Assembly: GCA_965153455.1 (NCBI GenBank)
Contig: OZ234497.1
Span: 8,680,001-8,744,000, forward strand
Length of the DNA stretch: 64,000 nt
Source: Sphagnum compactum
Taxonomy: Eukaryota > Bryophyta > Sphagnopsida > Sphagnales
Direction of reading: 5' to 3'
Each line of letters starts with the position of its first letter. Position 1 is the stretch's first letter. Positions 12,352-24,274 of this stretch are shown piece after piece. The position numbers and the translations under genes were made by a program. The notes under the pieces are model-generated. The model was not told the origin of the DNA. It saw only the letters and a list, made by a program, of their open reading frames with translations, and searched no databases.

Positions 12352-15300
12352 ATGGCCCCTGCCTTTGTCATTCCCAGGTCTTTGCGGAGTCTGGAGGATC
12401 CTGGCGCCGTGGATCAGGAATCGCGTCTCGTCGTACAGGAAGTCACGGATGTCGAGAGCTTGTCTGCTCGTGATGTCGAGGAACTTCTCAAAGGTTTGCT
12501 CCTCCTCCTCCTCCTCCCTCTTCTTCCCCACTGAATTCGGCGACATTCCCCTGCTTTATTCAATGGCGATTTTTCTTCTTTTCATCGCATTGTGAAACTC
12601 TTTCTGGGTGGGGAGCAATGGGGAAGCAGGCCTCACATTTGAGCTAGCTGATAAAGAAGTCTGGTGCATCGAGGAGCAACAAATTTTCGACCTAGTGTAT
12701 TCCCTCATCAGGTATGTACATACAACGACCAACCACCTTTCATCCCTTCCATCATCTTCACCATGTCCTCCTGCCTTTTTGCGACTTGCGAGTTGTTGGA
12801 AGTCCCCCAAAATATGACTTTTCACGGTGCTGCTTTTTTTCTTGGGCACTCTCATTCAGAGGTTTCTCCTCACTGGAGGCATCTGCGAAGGGAAGCTTGA
12901 TCGAAAGCCTCTGTTCCAATTTTGGTGTCCTCAATCCCTCCATTACTGCACTTTCGTATGCTGCTCTGGAGTCAAATGAAGATGCCGCGTACATGCTGCA
13001 GCAGATTCACTCTCACCGTAACGCTCTCAAGATTTATGCATACTTCTTGCACTGTATTCTTGTTCTGGAGGAGGCTGCAGAACCCGAATTGGGAGCGCAA
13101 CGAGTTGAGAAACCTGTTGGAAAGGTGCGTGTTTCAATGTGTGGCAAGCTGTCCTGTTGTGATCACCACTACCTATCTTTCTATTTATGCCATGGCATTT
13201 AGGGTTTTGCAGCTCCATTTTTCCCACTCATCTCTGAGATAATGCACTAAATTAGTGTTGCTATTGATGCAAATGCAGAGGAAGCCAACACAGAAAGGAA
13301 AGAAAGGTGTGCCTGTGCAATGGGCCTGGGATGTTCATAGGACTCGGATTGTACGTCTCCTTGCAACGGCATTGCAAGTCGACCTTCGACAGCTCTACTC
13401 GATGTCACAGCCTGAGGAGAGCCTGGTTGCTTTCTTTGCCAAGTGAGTTAACCTTGACTCGTATGATCAGCTTTTCTTCGTTCCTTCGTCACCTTGAGAA
13501 ATTGTGTGGTCATGCTCATGGTGCCCAATTTGCCTGCTAGAGGAAAATGAAGGAAGATTAATAAAATAAAGGAAGAGAATCACCAATTCAATGAAGCACC
13601 AAGATCTGACAACCAAGTGGAATAGGGAAAAAAAATCAGGCAAATGCAAACTGAGAACAAGAGAACATATCTTCACCATCTGGCATGTTGTACCACTGTT
13701 TTCAGGATAGCGTTCACTCTGCTTGAAAATCCAATGCATGTGAAGGACAAGGAGCTTAAGGAAGCTCTCTGCAGCATTGTGGTGACATGTGTATCAAAGT
13801 ATGGATACCTAGAGCCTGTGACATCAACAATAGTAAATTTGCTGCACAAGCATGAGCACCTTCCCATACATTTGGCTGACTTAGTGACCCTTGCTGAAGA
13901 GAAGTACCATGACAGCAGCCTGCTTGTGGCCATCCTCCAAGAGATTGGTGGTCTTAATCCAGAGGATTTCAAGCATGATAAATCTGGTGCAGAGAGTGTA
14001 GGTGACTTTCTTGTGGCTTTAGCTGACCGTGTGCCAAAGCTTATGACACAGAACCTGAGTCTTATCACACCACACTTGGACAGCGATGCCTACAAGATGC
14101 GGAATGCTGTTGTGCAAGTTGTTGGTAAGCTGGTTGCCAAAGCTTCCAAGGATCCTTCATTGGACAATGCTGCTGGTGATGAAACACTGCGGTTACGCAG
14201 CAAGCAGGTGGGCTGCTCTGTTCCAAGCTTTTGCGTGCTTGACCTGAAGATGTTTCTTTATAACTGAATACATGATATCTGCTGCTTACTGTTCAGTAAC
14301 AAAATTGAGCAGAACCCATGAAAGTCTGAATTCTTAAATCAAGACTGAAGGATCCTTGGAGTACTTCTTAATATGAGTTCTTAAAAATGTTTTTGCTTCC
14401 TCTGCTGTGTATATAACAGAGAATGGTGGACATCTTGTTGGAGCGTGCAAGAGATCAAAATGCATACACTCGAAGCAAAGTTCTGCAAACCTGGTCAGAA
14501 TTATGTGAGCAGAGTGCTGTGTCTATTGGGCACTGGAACTTGGTGGCAAGTATTGCTGCTGGTCGCTTGGAGGACAAAGGGGTGATAGTGAGAAAAAGTG
14601 CTCTCCACTTGCTCTCCACTCTTCTCCACTATAACCCATTTGGTTCAAGCTTGCGATCAGCCCCGTTTGAGGGAACACTTGAACAATATAAGCAGAAGCT
14701 AGAAGGGATGGAGTTGGTGAACCCTTCAGCTGATGCAGAAGGTGCCCCTGAAATGAGAATTGAAGGACTTGAGGTAGATGCTGGAAGGAGACCAAACAAG
14801 GACAGGGGACACCTCAATGAGTTGCAGGACAGTGATGCATTTTCTCTGAGATACCCTGAAACACAATATGATGACAGTCAACCATCTCAGGTAACCTGTA
14901 TTTGTCTTATTTCTGATACTGTCCTTGTGTAGGAAAAACTCTCCACCAAGAATGACCTCATAGATCCTCAAAATATGCAGTACTGTTCTAGAGTGTGATA
15001 CATGCAAAGTTTGCTGGCAGGTTCGCATGATTACTCTACCAGCAAACTTTTCGTCCTCACTAGATATGCTTCTATCATGCCATATATTACCCATTATTAG
15101 ATCTACTCTCCCCCAATCAAAATGGCTTATTTTTTGCATGTACATGACGTGCTAAAGGATGTGTCCAACCTGGTGGTTCTTTGAGGCTTGAAGCTCATTC
15201 TCTTATTGCAGGTACCTGAAACAATGGCCAATGAACCTTGTGTGGCCAATATTCAAGGGTTAGAACAAACACGAGCTCTTGTGGCCTCACTTGAGGCAGG

Positions 15301-18300
15301 GCTTCAATTTTCGCGCTGTATTGCAGGGACCATGGATGTGTTAAAGCAGCTGCTGGCTTCATCACCAGATGATGTTAAACACACTATTGCACTCTTGATT
15401 ATTGCCCAGCAGTTTGAGATTGATGGAGCTGAGGCTAGTCTTCGTAAAATGCTCCCCCTTGTAAGTGCCGTTCATCAAAAGAGAATTCTGGAATTGCCTG
15501 TGTGGGTCCATACTCCTGCCTCTTGCAGTAGGACAACCTACATTTGGCTAAGTGTCTGCCTGTGAAGTTTATTGTCAAGCCTACAAGGGTGGTGAATCCA
15601 TAGTTCAAATTTTGGTTTCAGGTTAATCTTGAAGGCTGTAATTTTATTTTGTTTCTAGGTTCTTTGTGCTGATAAAGTGGTTTCAATGAGTATTCTGTTG
15701 CATTTGCTTTCCTCTTCTTCCTCTATTTTTTTAAAGCTTCATCTTCTCTCTCTGCATCTGAACCAATTGGGATCATAACATGTGTACTGTTGCAGGTGTT
15801 CTCTCAAGACAAGGGTGTCTGTGAGGCAGTTGAAAGGGCTTTTATCACCATCTACATAAAGGAAAGTTCATCAGAAACTGCCCTCAGTCTCATCAACCTT
15901 ACATTGGATGCCACCATTGGGGACCTGACCTCTATTGAAGCACTTGTCAGCAAGTTTACAGCTACTGGTGATATCTCACATAGCACGGTACTCCACATAG
16001 TGCATTCTTCTTTTACCTATGTTCACTGTTGACCGCAGCAAATGTTCACTGTGTAGGCAATCTAGGCAATCTATCTACTGCAAAACCCAAAAATCTATCA
16101 CCTTGTTGCCAGAAGTGCAAAATGAACTGGAACATTTGTAATGTATCTTCAGATTATGGTGGCGTCCAACTAATCACAGTTTCTGCCTCTTTTGCAGGTC
16201 TCTGCTCTCTGGAACTACTTTACATTCAATGCAGTCGATGTCACCCCTCAGAGAAGCCGCGGAGCGCTTGTGATCTTATGCATGGCAGCCAAATCAAAAC
16301 CAGAGATTCTGAGCACCCATTTGCAAAGTCTTATGGACATTGGGCTTGGTAGGCGAGCAAGTGACGATCCATTATTAGCAAGGTTCACATGCATTGTATT
16401 TCAGCGTCTGTCAACAGATGATCGAGCCAAACTTGGTTCCCACCACAAAATTTTCAGTGTTTTGTCCAGTTTGATCAAAGGACAAGGTGAGTTTGTCCAA
16501 AATCTCCATGTTTGTATTTGGAAATGAAGTTCTTGTATTTTATGCTTCTGTGATCAGCATATGCTTGAATACTTACGTTATGTGTTTCATCAGGTTTTGG
16601 TTCAGGGCACAGCTAATTTCTATAGGGGGCTGTCCTTGTGCAAGTTTCCTCTTGTAGGCGATGTGGTTTTTTGTAGAGCAATATATAGGACTCAGTTATG
16701 TTTGCAATTCTCCCTAAAGGGGTGTGACTGTATTTGTACCAGGGCTATCAGAAGAGATCTGGTACTCAACTGTTGAGCAAGCCATCAATGCTGTCTATAT
16801 CCTTCATCCAACTCCAGAGCAATTTTCATCAGCACTACTTATCAAACTTTTTCAGTCGCTATTTGGGAGATGTCAGAATAAAAGTGATGGGTCTCCTCCA
16901 GCTTCTGGTGGTAAGACTTGTGAAAATGCAACAGACTTGGGGATAGGTTATGCTGAAAATTCATCAAAGCATCCCTCCAATGTGATGGTGTTCACCCTCA
17001 GCCGCTTCCTCTTTGCATTAGCCCATGTGGCTCTTAAGCATCTTGTGTATATTGAATCCTGTGTTCGTAAACTGCGGAAGCAAAGGACGGATAAATATAA
17101 GGCAGTTGCAGATGCTGTTGCTGACATGCAGGCTTCAGAAGTACCTTCATCAAAATCAGCCACAGACAAATCAAAGGTAAAGATTGCAAGGCTACCTCTT
17201 TGATATAACTTGCATGCCAGTTTTCTTTGTCTCTATGCTTTTGGTGGGTGCTAAGATGGAGATGAATTTAGGAGAGGTTGTGTTTTAGAGTCTAACTACT
17301 TTCCTCTGTGTTACAGACTGAAAGCATCAATGATGAATTGGGAATGGCAGCTTCAGAAGATGCCAGAATTGATGTACTTCTTGAGAAAGCTGAAAGTGAA
17401 ATTGTAGGGGGTGAAACAAACCAGCAATTTCTAATTGGTACCATGGCTCCTATTGTAGCCAAAATCTGCCGAAATATGACCCTTATGCAGCAGGTGCTAC
17501 TGATAACCACCAAATTCTGCTTGCAAGATTAATAAATGTCATCCAACAGCATGTGCTGTGACTTTGATGGTAACTTCCATTTCTTTGACCTTTGGAGCTG
17601 AATGCTGAACTTTGGGGTGGTGGGGATTAGAATCCACGACTGAGATCTTCAGCAATGCTTGCTCTTTGCAAGCTTATGGCAATTGATGCCAATTTCTGGT
17701 GAGTAATTTCTTAGAGATTTGGATGATCTTCAGCCATAAAATCACTGTCTCCAGTCAATCAGCAATGGTACATGAGGCACAAGCTGAAGAGGCATTCTGT
17801 TACTAATGTTGTTTGTGGGCATTTCTCTGGCCTCTACAGTGAGAGGAACCTGCCGTTGCTTTTCACAGTGGCCAAAAACTCTGGGGAAGCAGGAGTTCGT
17901 TCAAACTGTATTATAGCAATGGGTGATCTAGCATTTCGGTTCCCTAATCTACTAGAGCCATGGACAGAGCACATGTACTCATGTCTTAATGACAAATGTA
18001 ACTCTGTGCGGAACAATGCAGTGCTTGTTCTTAGTCATCTCATCCTTAATGACATGGTCAAGGTAATGAACTTTGCTCTATTTGGATACTCCTTAAAGTT
18101 TGGAGTACCATTCCTGTCAGTGGTGATTCCTTGCTTTATGCAGTAATTACAACATAGAGGAATCTAAGGTGAGGATGCAGATTTGTGAAGGCAAAGGGCA
18201 GAACATCTGGTTCCTTTTCACGTGGCATAAAGGATGTTTTCAGAATTTTCTTAGGGGTCAATAAGAGAATTGTTCAGAGGAAGAGGACAAGGCTGAAATT

Positions 18301-21268
18301 CTTACATAACATCAGCAGGATTCTACAGCAATAATATGGATGTAGCTTTCTTTGATTCTTAATGTCTTTTGGAAGGGAGAATATTGGATTAATCTCTTCA
18401 AGCATGTGTGCATCATGCTAGGTAAAGAGGCACATTAGTGAGATGGCACTGCGGTTGGAGGATGAAGATGAGCGGATTGCAAATCAAGTGAAGCTTTTCT
18501 TTCATGAGCTTTCCAACAAGGGTATGTCCTACACTACAAAGAATTTCTTCCTCATAAATTGCTCAAGACTTCCATGGCATGTTGTGGTTGGGTAGTTCTA
18601 TGTTTAAAGGAAATTGGAGTTGAATAGATTCTCATTTATCCAGTGAAGAGCTAATTTCCCCTCAGACTCTTAAGAGGATTTGGGTGTCATTTGGGTATTT
18701 ACCTAAAGAATAATGACCCAAAAATTTGTGACATCTGAAGGTCGTTGTGAAACCTGATGCCAGAAATTATATACTGGACCTACTAAGGGTCATTCCTTCA
18801 GAATTACTGTCAATCTTTGTCTTGGGTTAAACTTCATGTGGATGGTCAAATCTCACATTATTTTTTCTCTTTGGCTCTTTTGAACAGGCAACAACCCTAT
18901 TTACAATTTGCTTCCTGACATTTTGAGTCATCTCTCCAGTCGAACTGATATTTCCCCTGACCATTTCCGCAGTGTGATGCAATATCTGATAAGCTCTATT
19001 GACAAGGTAGATCACATTTCATAACTATGGATGTATTGGAATCTTGGTCCCACCTTGCTCAACTCAATCTACAGCTGTTATCTTCTCTTTGAAAGAGAGA
19101 TTTGTCTGATATGTTGAGGAGTAACTACAAATCTATGTGTTATGATGAAATATTTGACAAGTTCTTATGACAAGGTAGATCACATTTCATGACTAGATGT
19201 ATTTAAATCTTGGTCTGACCTTGCTCAACTCCCATCTACGGCTGTTATCTTCTGTTTGAGTGGGAGAATAGTCTCATATGTTGAGAGGAATGATTACACA
19301 TCTGTGTAGGTTGTGTTGCCTTCTTGGATATTATGTGAATGGGTTTGAACTTGATTTGCAGGATAAGCAAAAGGAGGGGCTCTTTGATAAGCTCTGTCAA
19401 CGGTTTGCAGGCACATCTGGTAGGCTGTCTTTGCAAATCCTGGGCTGAAATCAGGCAAATCAGAAAATGTGCTACTTGGTGCTTTGGCTCTGTCAACTCG
19501 TCTCATTGTCCTTCAATTTCATGATATTTTTCAGCACCTGGAACTTTAACTTAATTCAATTTGAAGAACATGTTTCCATGTGATGCCATTGAAAATATGA
19601 TAACACACCTTCCACAGATCCCAAGCAATGGAGGGACCTTGGATACTGCCTGGCCCAGCTGTCTTACACTGAGAAAGGCCTCAGGAAAATAATTGATCTC
19701 TTTCCCAAATATCAGAAAGCCCTCAGTGAACATGAGGTTGTTGAGCACTTCAAGACCATTATTGTAAAGGTAATATATTTTCCTGCAGATACAAAAGAAT
19801 ATTTCCTGATTTCAGAAGGGTCTCTTGTGCTGTGTCGTAATTTAGTAAGTGAAGTCAAGTATTGTCTCTTTTTGTGCTGAGATAATATTGATCATCCTAT
19901 TTTTGGTGCATTTAATGCCTAATTCATGGAAGTGGAGTTGATATCTTACAAACTATCTGCATACAGGCAAAGAAGTTTTCAAAACCAGAGGTGAAGGTGA
20001 TGGCAGATGACTTTGAATCCAGGATTGTCAAGTGCCATGAGGAAAAGAAAGAACACAATCTTGCAGTCAAGAATGCTCAGGCTCATCAGAAGCGCTGCAA
20101 TATGGCTCCTAATGTGGAAGATGATCTAGAAAAACATGAAAATCAATGCAAAGTACCAATGGATAGCAGCTCTGAGGAGACTTCAGCTGACAATGGTATG
20201 TCAAACCCCAGATTTCTGGAAAGGCGGTAGCTAAGGAAGGAAATGATTTTCAGACAGTCCTGTTCAGTGACATTTTCTGCAGTGTGAGAATGTCAAGTAC
20301 TGTTTATGATCATGTTCTCTCTCTTGTGAAGTTGGCCACCTTGAACTCTCTTAAACCTCATGAGATCACCTGTAATCAATTCTTCAGAGAGTCAGAAATG
20401 TGTGTAATTCCCTCAAGACATTTGATGAACACAGGAGCCCCAGAATCATGCATCACTCCCAGACTGATTTCTTTGTCTTTACCAGGTTCTGTTATGGATG
20501 GACAAGAGGAAGGAAGGGAAGATGCTATCAGTGAATGTTCAGTCACAGATAATGAAGCTGATGTATCAAGTATAATGGACAAGAGCCCCAAATATGCAGA
20601 TGCTAATGCCACAAAGAAAGCCATTTCTTGTCAAGGGCATCCATTGGAAGCTGCACAATCCATTTATGATGATCAAGAGAAAGACGATTTTAGGGAGAGC
20701 AGTGAAATCAGTGAGCTTGATATGGAGAGGAATTGTGAAACCCTTCTAGGGTCAAAAGCCAAGTTGAGAGGAAGAAATTCAACTTTGGTGGCAGTTGAGA
20801 GTGACTTTACACAAGATGGACAAGGTGAGATTGAGGCTAGCAGTGGACTTGACAGTGAAGAGGGTGAGAGCAAAAATGAGTTTTCTCAACCATTGAGCAT
20901 TGCCAAGCAGGGATTGAAGCCTCCTCCAACCAGGAAGGTAAAGTCAACCCTCTCTCTGAATTTGTTTTACATCTACATACACTTCCACAAAGAGCTAGTT
21001 CTAGTGTAGTTGCTGGTACTCCTATTCCAGTAAATGAACAAATTAAAGTCATCAGGTCAACAGGTTATTATCACACCAAAGCAAGAGACATGCAAGACCA
21101 ACTGCAGTAGCACTATTTATGACAAGCTTACAAAGAATACTGGTTCGTTGGCAGGGCAAGAGTCAAAGACGAGACTCTGGAACTGAAAATGGCTCAACAA
21201 GGCTGACAAGATCAGCAAAGCCACGTCGTCGAGTCAAAGATTCTTCCAGTGAGACTTTTCTAACATAA
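12352..21268 (+). CDS. CAP-D2: Condensin complex subunit 1 (CAP-D2)
   Basis: HEAT-repeat subunit of condensin I, which binds the kleisin CAP-H and supports mitotic chromosome compaction. Twenty GT-AG exons: 12352-12493, 12630-12711, 12860-13124, 13279-13442, 13706-14207, 14420-14890, 15212-15460, 15796-15987, 16198-16486, 16743-17176, 17317-17493, 17631-17698, 17840-18062, 18422-18521, 18888-19006, 19362-19419, 19618-19769, 19967-20195, 20486-20937, 21155-21268. They sum to 4482 nt (1493 residues); every phase joins. The start MAPAFVIPRSLRSLED fits plant CAP-D2 N-termini. The N-terminal Cnd1 domain spans roughly residues 70-240. The C-terminal Cnd1 HEAT domain is roughly 990-1165, with the hallmark FRFPNLLEPWTEHMY and VLVLSHLILNDMVKVK. 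Residues 1250-1456 are acidic and Ser-rich, and the last 37 are basic, with KPRRRVKD. Arabidopsis and human proteins are near 1400 residues; the excess lies in this tail. Exon 2's acceptor has close alternatives; I chose the one giving LLKGLTFEL. Confidence 0.95.
19001..19335 (+). repeat. Two-copy tandem duplication across an exon/intron junction (168-bp offset)
   Basis: The words GACAAGGTAGATCACATTTC at 19001 and 19169 start two copies that share TTGGTC, CTTGCTCAACTC, GCTGTTATCTTCT and ATATGTTGAG in order. Copy 1 begins with the last six bases of condensin exon 15 and its GT donor, so copy 2 carries an exact duplicate of that splice donor within intron 15. Confidence 0.85.
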
Positions 21269-21479
21269 TCAAAAAAGTTTGTAGACTAAAATGCCTTCTC
21301 AGACCAAAAAAGGTGCCTCTAGGTTATCCCATACCTGTGGTTTGTAAAATTTAGTACACCCTTTACTGAGGATCTTGAAAGTTTCCAGTTTCATGTTTGG
21401 TTTGAGTGTCTATGTCATGGAAAACATCTGTAATATATATGTATGGTTTTCAGTTCCATGCTTGGTTTATGTCTTTCAA

Positions 21480-21541
21480 AGTAGGGAATGAATGCATAAG
21501 TCATCATTCTCCTTTGTACAGTTATGCATTCATTCCCTACT
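21480..21541. other. Perfect 20-bp stem, 22-nt loop inverted repeat
   Basis: AGTAGGGAATGAATGCATAA at 21480-21499 is the exact reverse complement of 21522-21541. It lies 212 bp after the condensin stop codon, probably in the 3' UTR or just beyond. Its role is unknown: it may be an RNA hairpin, a small-RNA precursor or a trace of a foldback insertion. Confidence 0.8.
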
Positions 21542-24274
21542 GTTTGTATGCTATCTGTAGCATGTGCAGGTCTCATTTGAAAGGGTTCCCTTTCTTTTTT
21601 CTCTTTGCATTTTCTATATAGTAGGTCTTGGTATATTTGTTAGTTGGTTAGTGCAAGAAAATATACATTTGTGAATATTCTCTCTAGTGTTTGATCTGTA
21701 TAAGATTTAGGCATGTTACCCCCTCTCAAGGTCCTAAAATCCACTAACCAATCACCTGATGACTTGCATCATGCTAGAACATAAGATCCATAATTAACAT
21801 CCTTTAATCTAATCCCCACCTCCAAATTAAGTCTTGAAACCTTTTATCCTCCTCCCATTATTGTTGCTTATCCTCTTCCTTCAGAGTGATTTTTCATGCA
21901 AAACTTGACCTAGAACTTTTCCATGATATAGGAAAGTGCATTTGTGTGATGGCAATGCAACAATAAGAAGTTTAGCATGAGTGGAGTCGTCATGGCCACT
22001 CTTGGACTTGGACTAGGACTATGTTCTTTTGTCCTCTTGCAATCCTTTGCATGCAGAAGTTTAACGTGCAAAGGAAGCTTGCCATAAGGAAGCCTAACCC
22101 ATCTTTATGACGAAGACCTGTCGTGAGATACTCAACTTTTATTAGCACATTTTAACCCTGTATTTGAATGTCCTCTGGTTGTCAATTGTCCTTGTGTTGG
22201 CAACTAAACTCTTAATTTTATAATCAGACATGGAGAGCCTTGAGAATTTTGTCAATGTAATCCTCACAGGGAGTTACAAAGTATTCTATCAAGAAAAACG
22301 ATGTCTCCTTCATTGGTTTGGGCTTTGGGAAAATATTCGATTGTTTTTACAAAAAAGCCAGTTTGTACATGTTTACAACAACAAATTCTGATGTCATGTA
22401 CCAGTTCGAAGTTGAGATGACAGAACAAAATTTCTTTTCTGCATTTCATTCTTGCTGAGTCTGTTTGCAAATAAATCTTACCAAAATTTTGTGATTGTTC
22501 CATCATTGAATCTATTTTCTAGGTCACAAACTATGCAGTAATTCTCAATAAAGTTTCATCAGTTTGGATCTATGTTCACAATCTTGCTTGCCTTTGTATG
22601 AGTGGAGCTTGATGCATATTACCGACTGTTTGAGCACCAGAAAAGTGTTGCTTATTATTTTTTCTTAGTAATCTTCTTCAAATCCAACCCATTTGAGATG
22701 TCAATTTGGGCACAATGTGACCTTGGTATTTAGGATCTTTGTTTATCATGTTAGAAGTCGTCTTTTGAGGATTTGAGCTACTACACCCAAAATAGAGAGG
22801 AGTCTACATACAATGGAAGGAGTACTGACAACATTTTTTCTAAAATTCATAATTAATTGAAAAAGAGTTTAAAAGATCAAATTCAACTTGGGTTGAGTTT
22901 CAATCATCTTATCGTTAAGGGAAAAATGTGTTGGAAAAGATTGAATTTTAATTTGCTTGTTATTCTTTGGGCTCCTTTTGATTGGTCAATCAGAATAGTT
23001 GCCCCAAGTGGTGACATTTAACCCTTAAATGCAAGACAGGCTCAATATGGGCTGCTTTTCAGTGTAAATTTCCCCACTGTCCTGATGCTTCGGGATTAAA
23101 TAGTCTCATTTTATAAAAGGAGACTATTTAATGAGACTCTCTAAATGTCCATTTTCTCATGTTTACGGAGGGGGATGGGGAAGTTAATGAACGCCCTTTA
23201 TTGGATGTGGTAAACACCCGTAGAGGCCCAAATAGGGGGTGTCGGGTGGGTGGAGATACCCTAACCAAAAATTACAACAATGGGTAAACACTAAATAAAC
23301 CCTAGAACATTAACCTCCAACACAAATTGTTATCTCTTCATCAAGCAAAAAAAACCAAAGAAACCACTCAATACAAACTAGAAAATGAAGGGAAAAAACT
23401 TTGGATATAATCATAAGTAACACTAAAACAGAAGACTCTAGAACATGTGCCAAAGGAGGGGAGGTTTCTGTTCGGTGATCATTAAATGCTTTTGGGTTAG
23501 GTATATCAATTAGATTTATACCACTCTCAGTGGCTGTAAAAGAGGTCACAAGTTTTACCTATGCAACTAACAAATCCATGGTGCTAAAGATTGTGGTGAT
23601 GATCTTCACAAATGTACTTAGCAAGAGACGAGTGTATAACAACTTGTGTGCTGCAATACATGACTAGTTTTGTTTTACTTGTGTCCCATCTGTCTTGACA
23701 TTGAGATGTATGCAGCAGTTGTGGGTTGCAGCAGAACTACATTGTTGCCGTGCATCGCATGTAAGGACATCGTAAAATCAATTTGTGAAGAAGAAAATCA
23801 AATTTATGCGTTATATAACAACTTCTTGCGTAACCTGCTGAAAGGGCTGCTGCTGCCACCGCTGTTGCCAGACTTCAGATGCCGTGCTGATCCGTGTGTA
23901 AAAGATGACACTCGTAGACTTTGATTCCCTGCTGCTGCTTCTCTTATCTGCGCTACTGCATTTGCCTCCACACTCCTTGTTACACCTGAAGGAATTTTGG
24001 TTTTATCAACACCCCAACCAGAATTAAGAAATTTGTCTCAAGAAAATATTTGCAACTGCATTCTCCCACCACCACATTGCTACTCTGCAAAGGCTTGCTC
24101 ATTAATATTCTTGTGAGCTCGTTTGATTGGGAGACTACACCATAGTAACAACAATTGGAATAAACAAAGAGTAAAAAGCTTAGGTATACATATAACAGAT
24201 AAATCTCAGACTATGTATACACAAAACCCTAAACCCTAAACAGCAGCTTGATTGACTTCCCTCATTAACTGGAA
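21542..24274. other. Intergenic region between two convergent genes
   Basis: The condensin gene (+) and the Prune-like gene (-) end towards each other here. No supported gene is seen. Open frames at 22264-22506 (-), 23310-23549 (-) and 23670-23924 (+) lack domains. The right end (about 23930-24274) is likely the 3' UTR of the minus-strand gene and contains a telomere-like AAACCCTAAACCCTAAA at 24224-24240. Confidence 0.5.

Noticed and set aside
13673-14068. 131-codon minus-strand frame
   Set aside because: Antisense to condensin exon 5, which is strongly supported.
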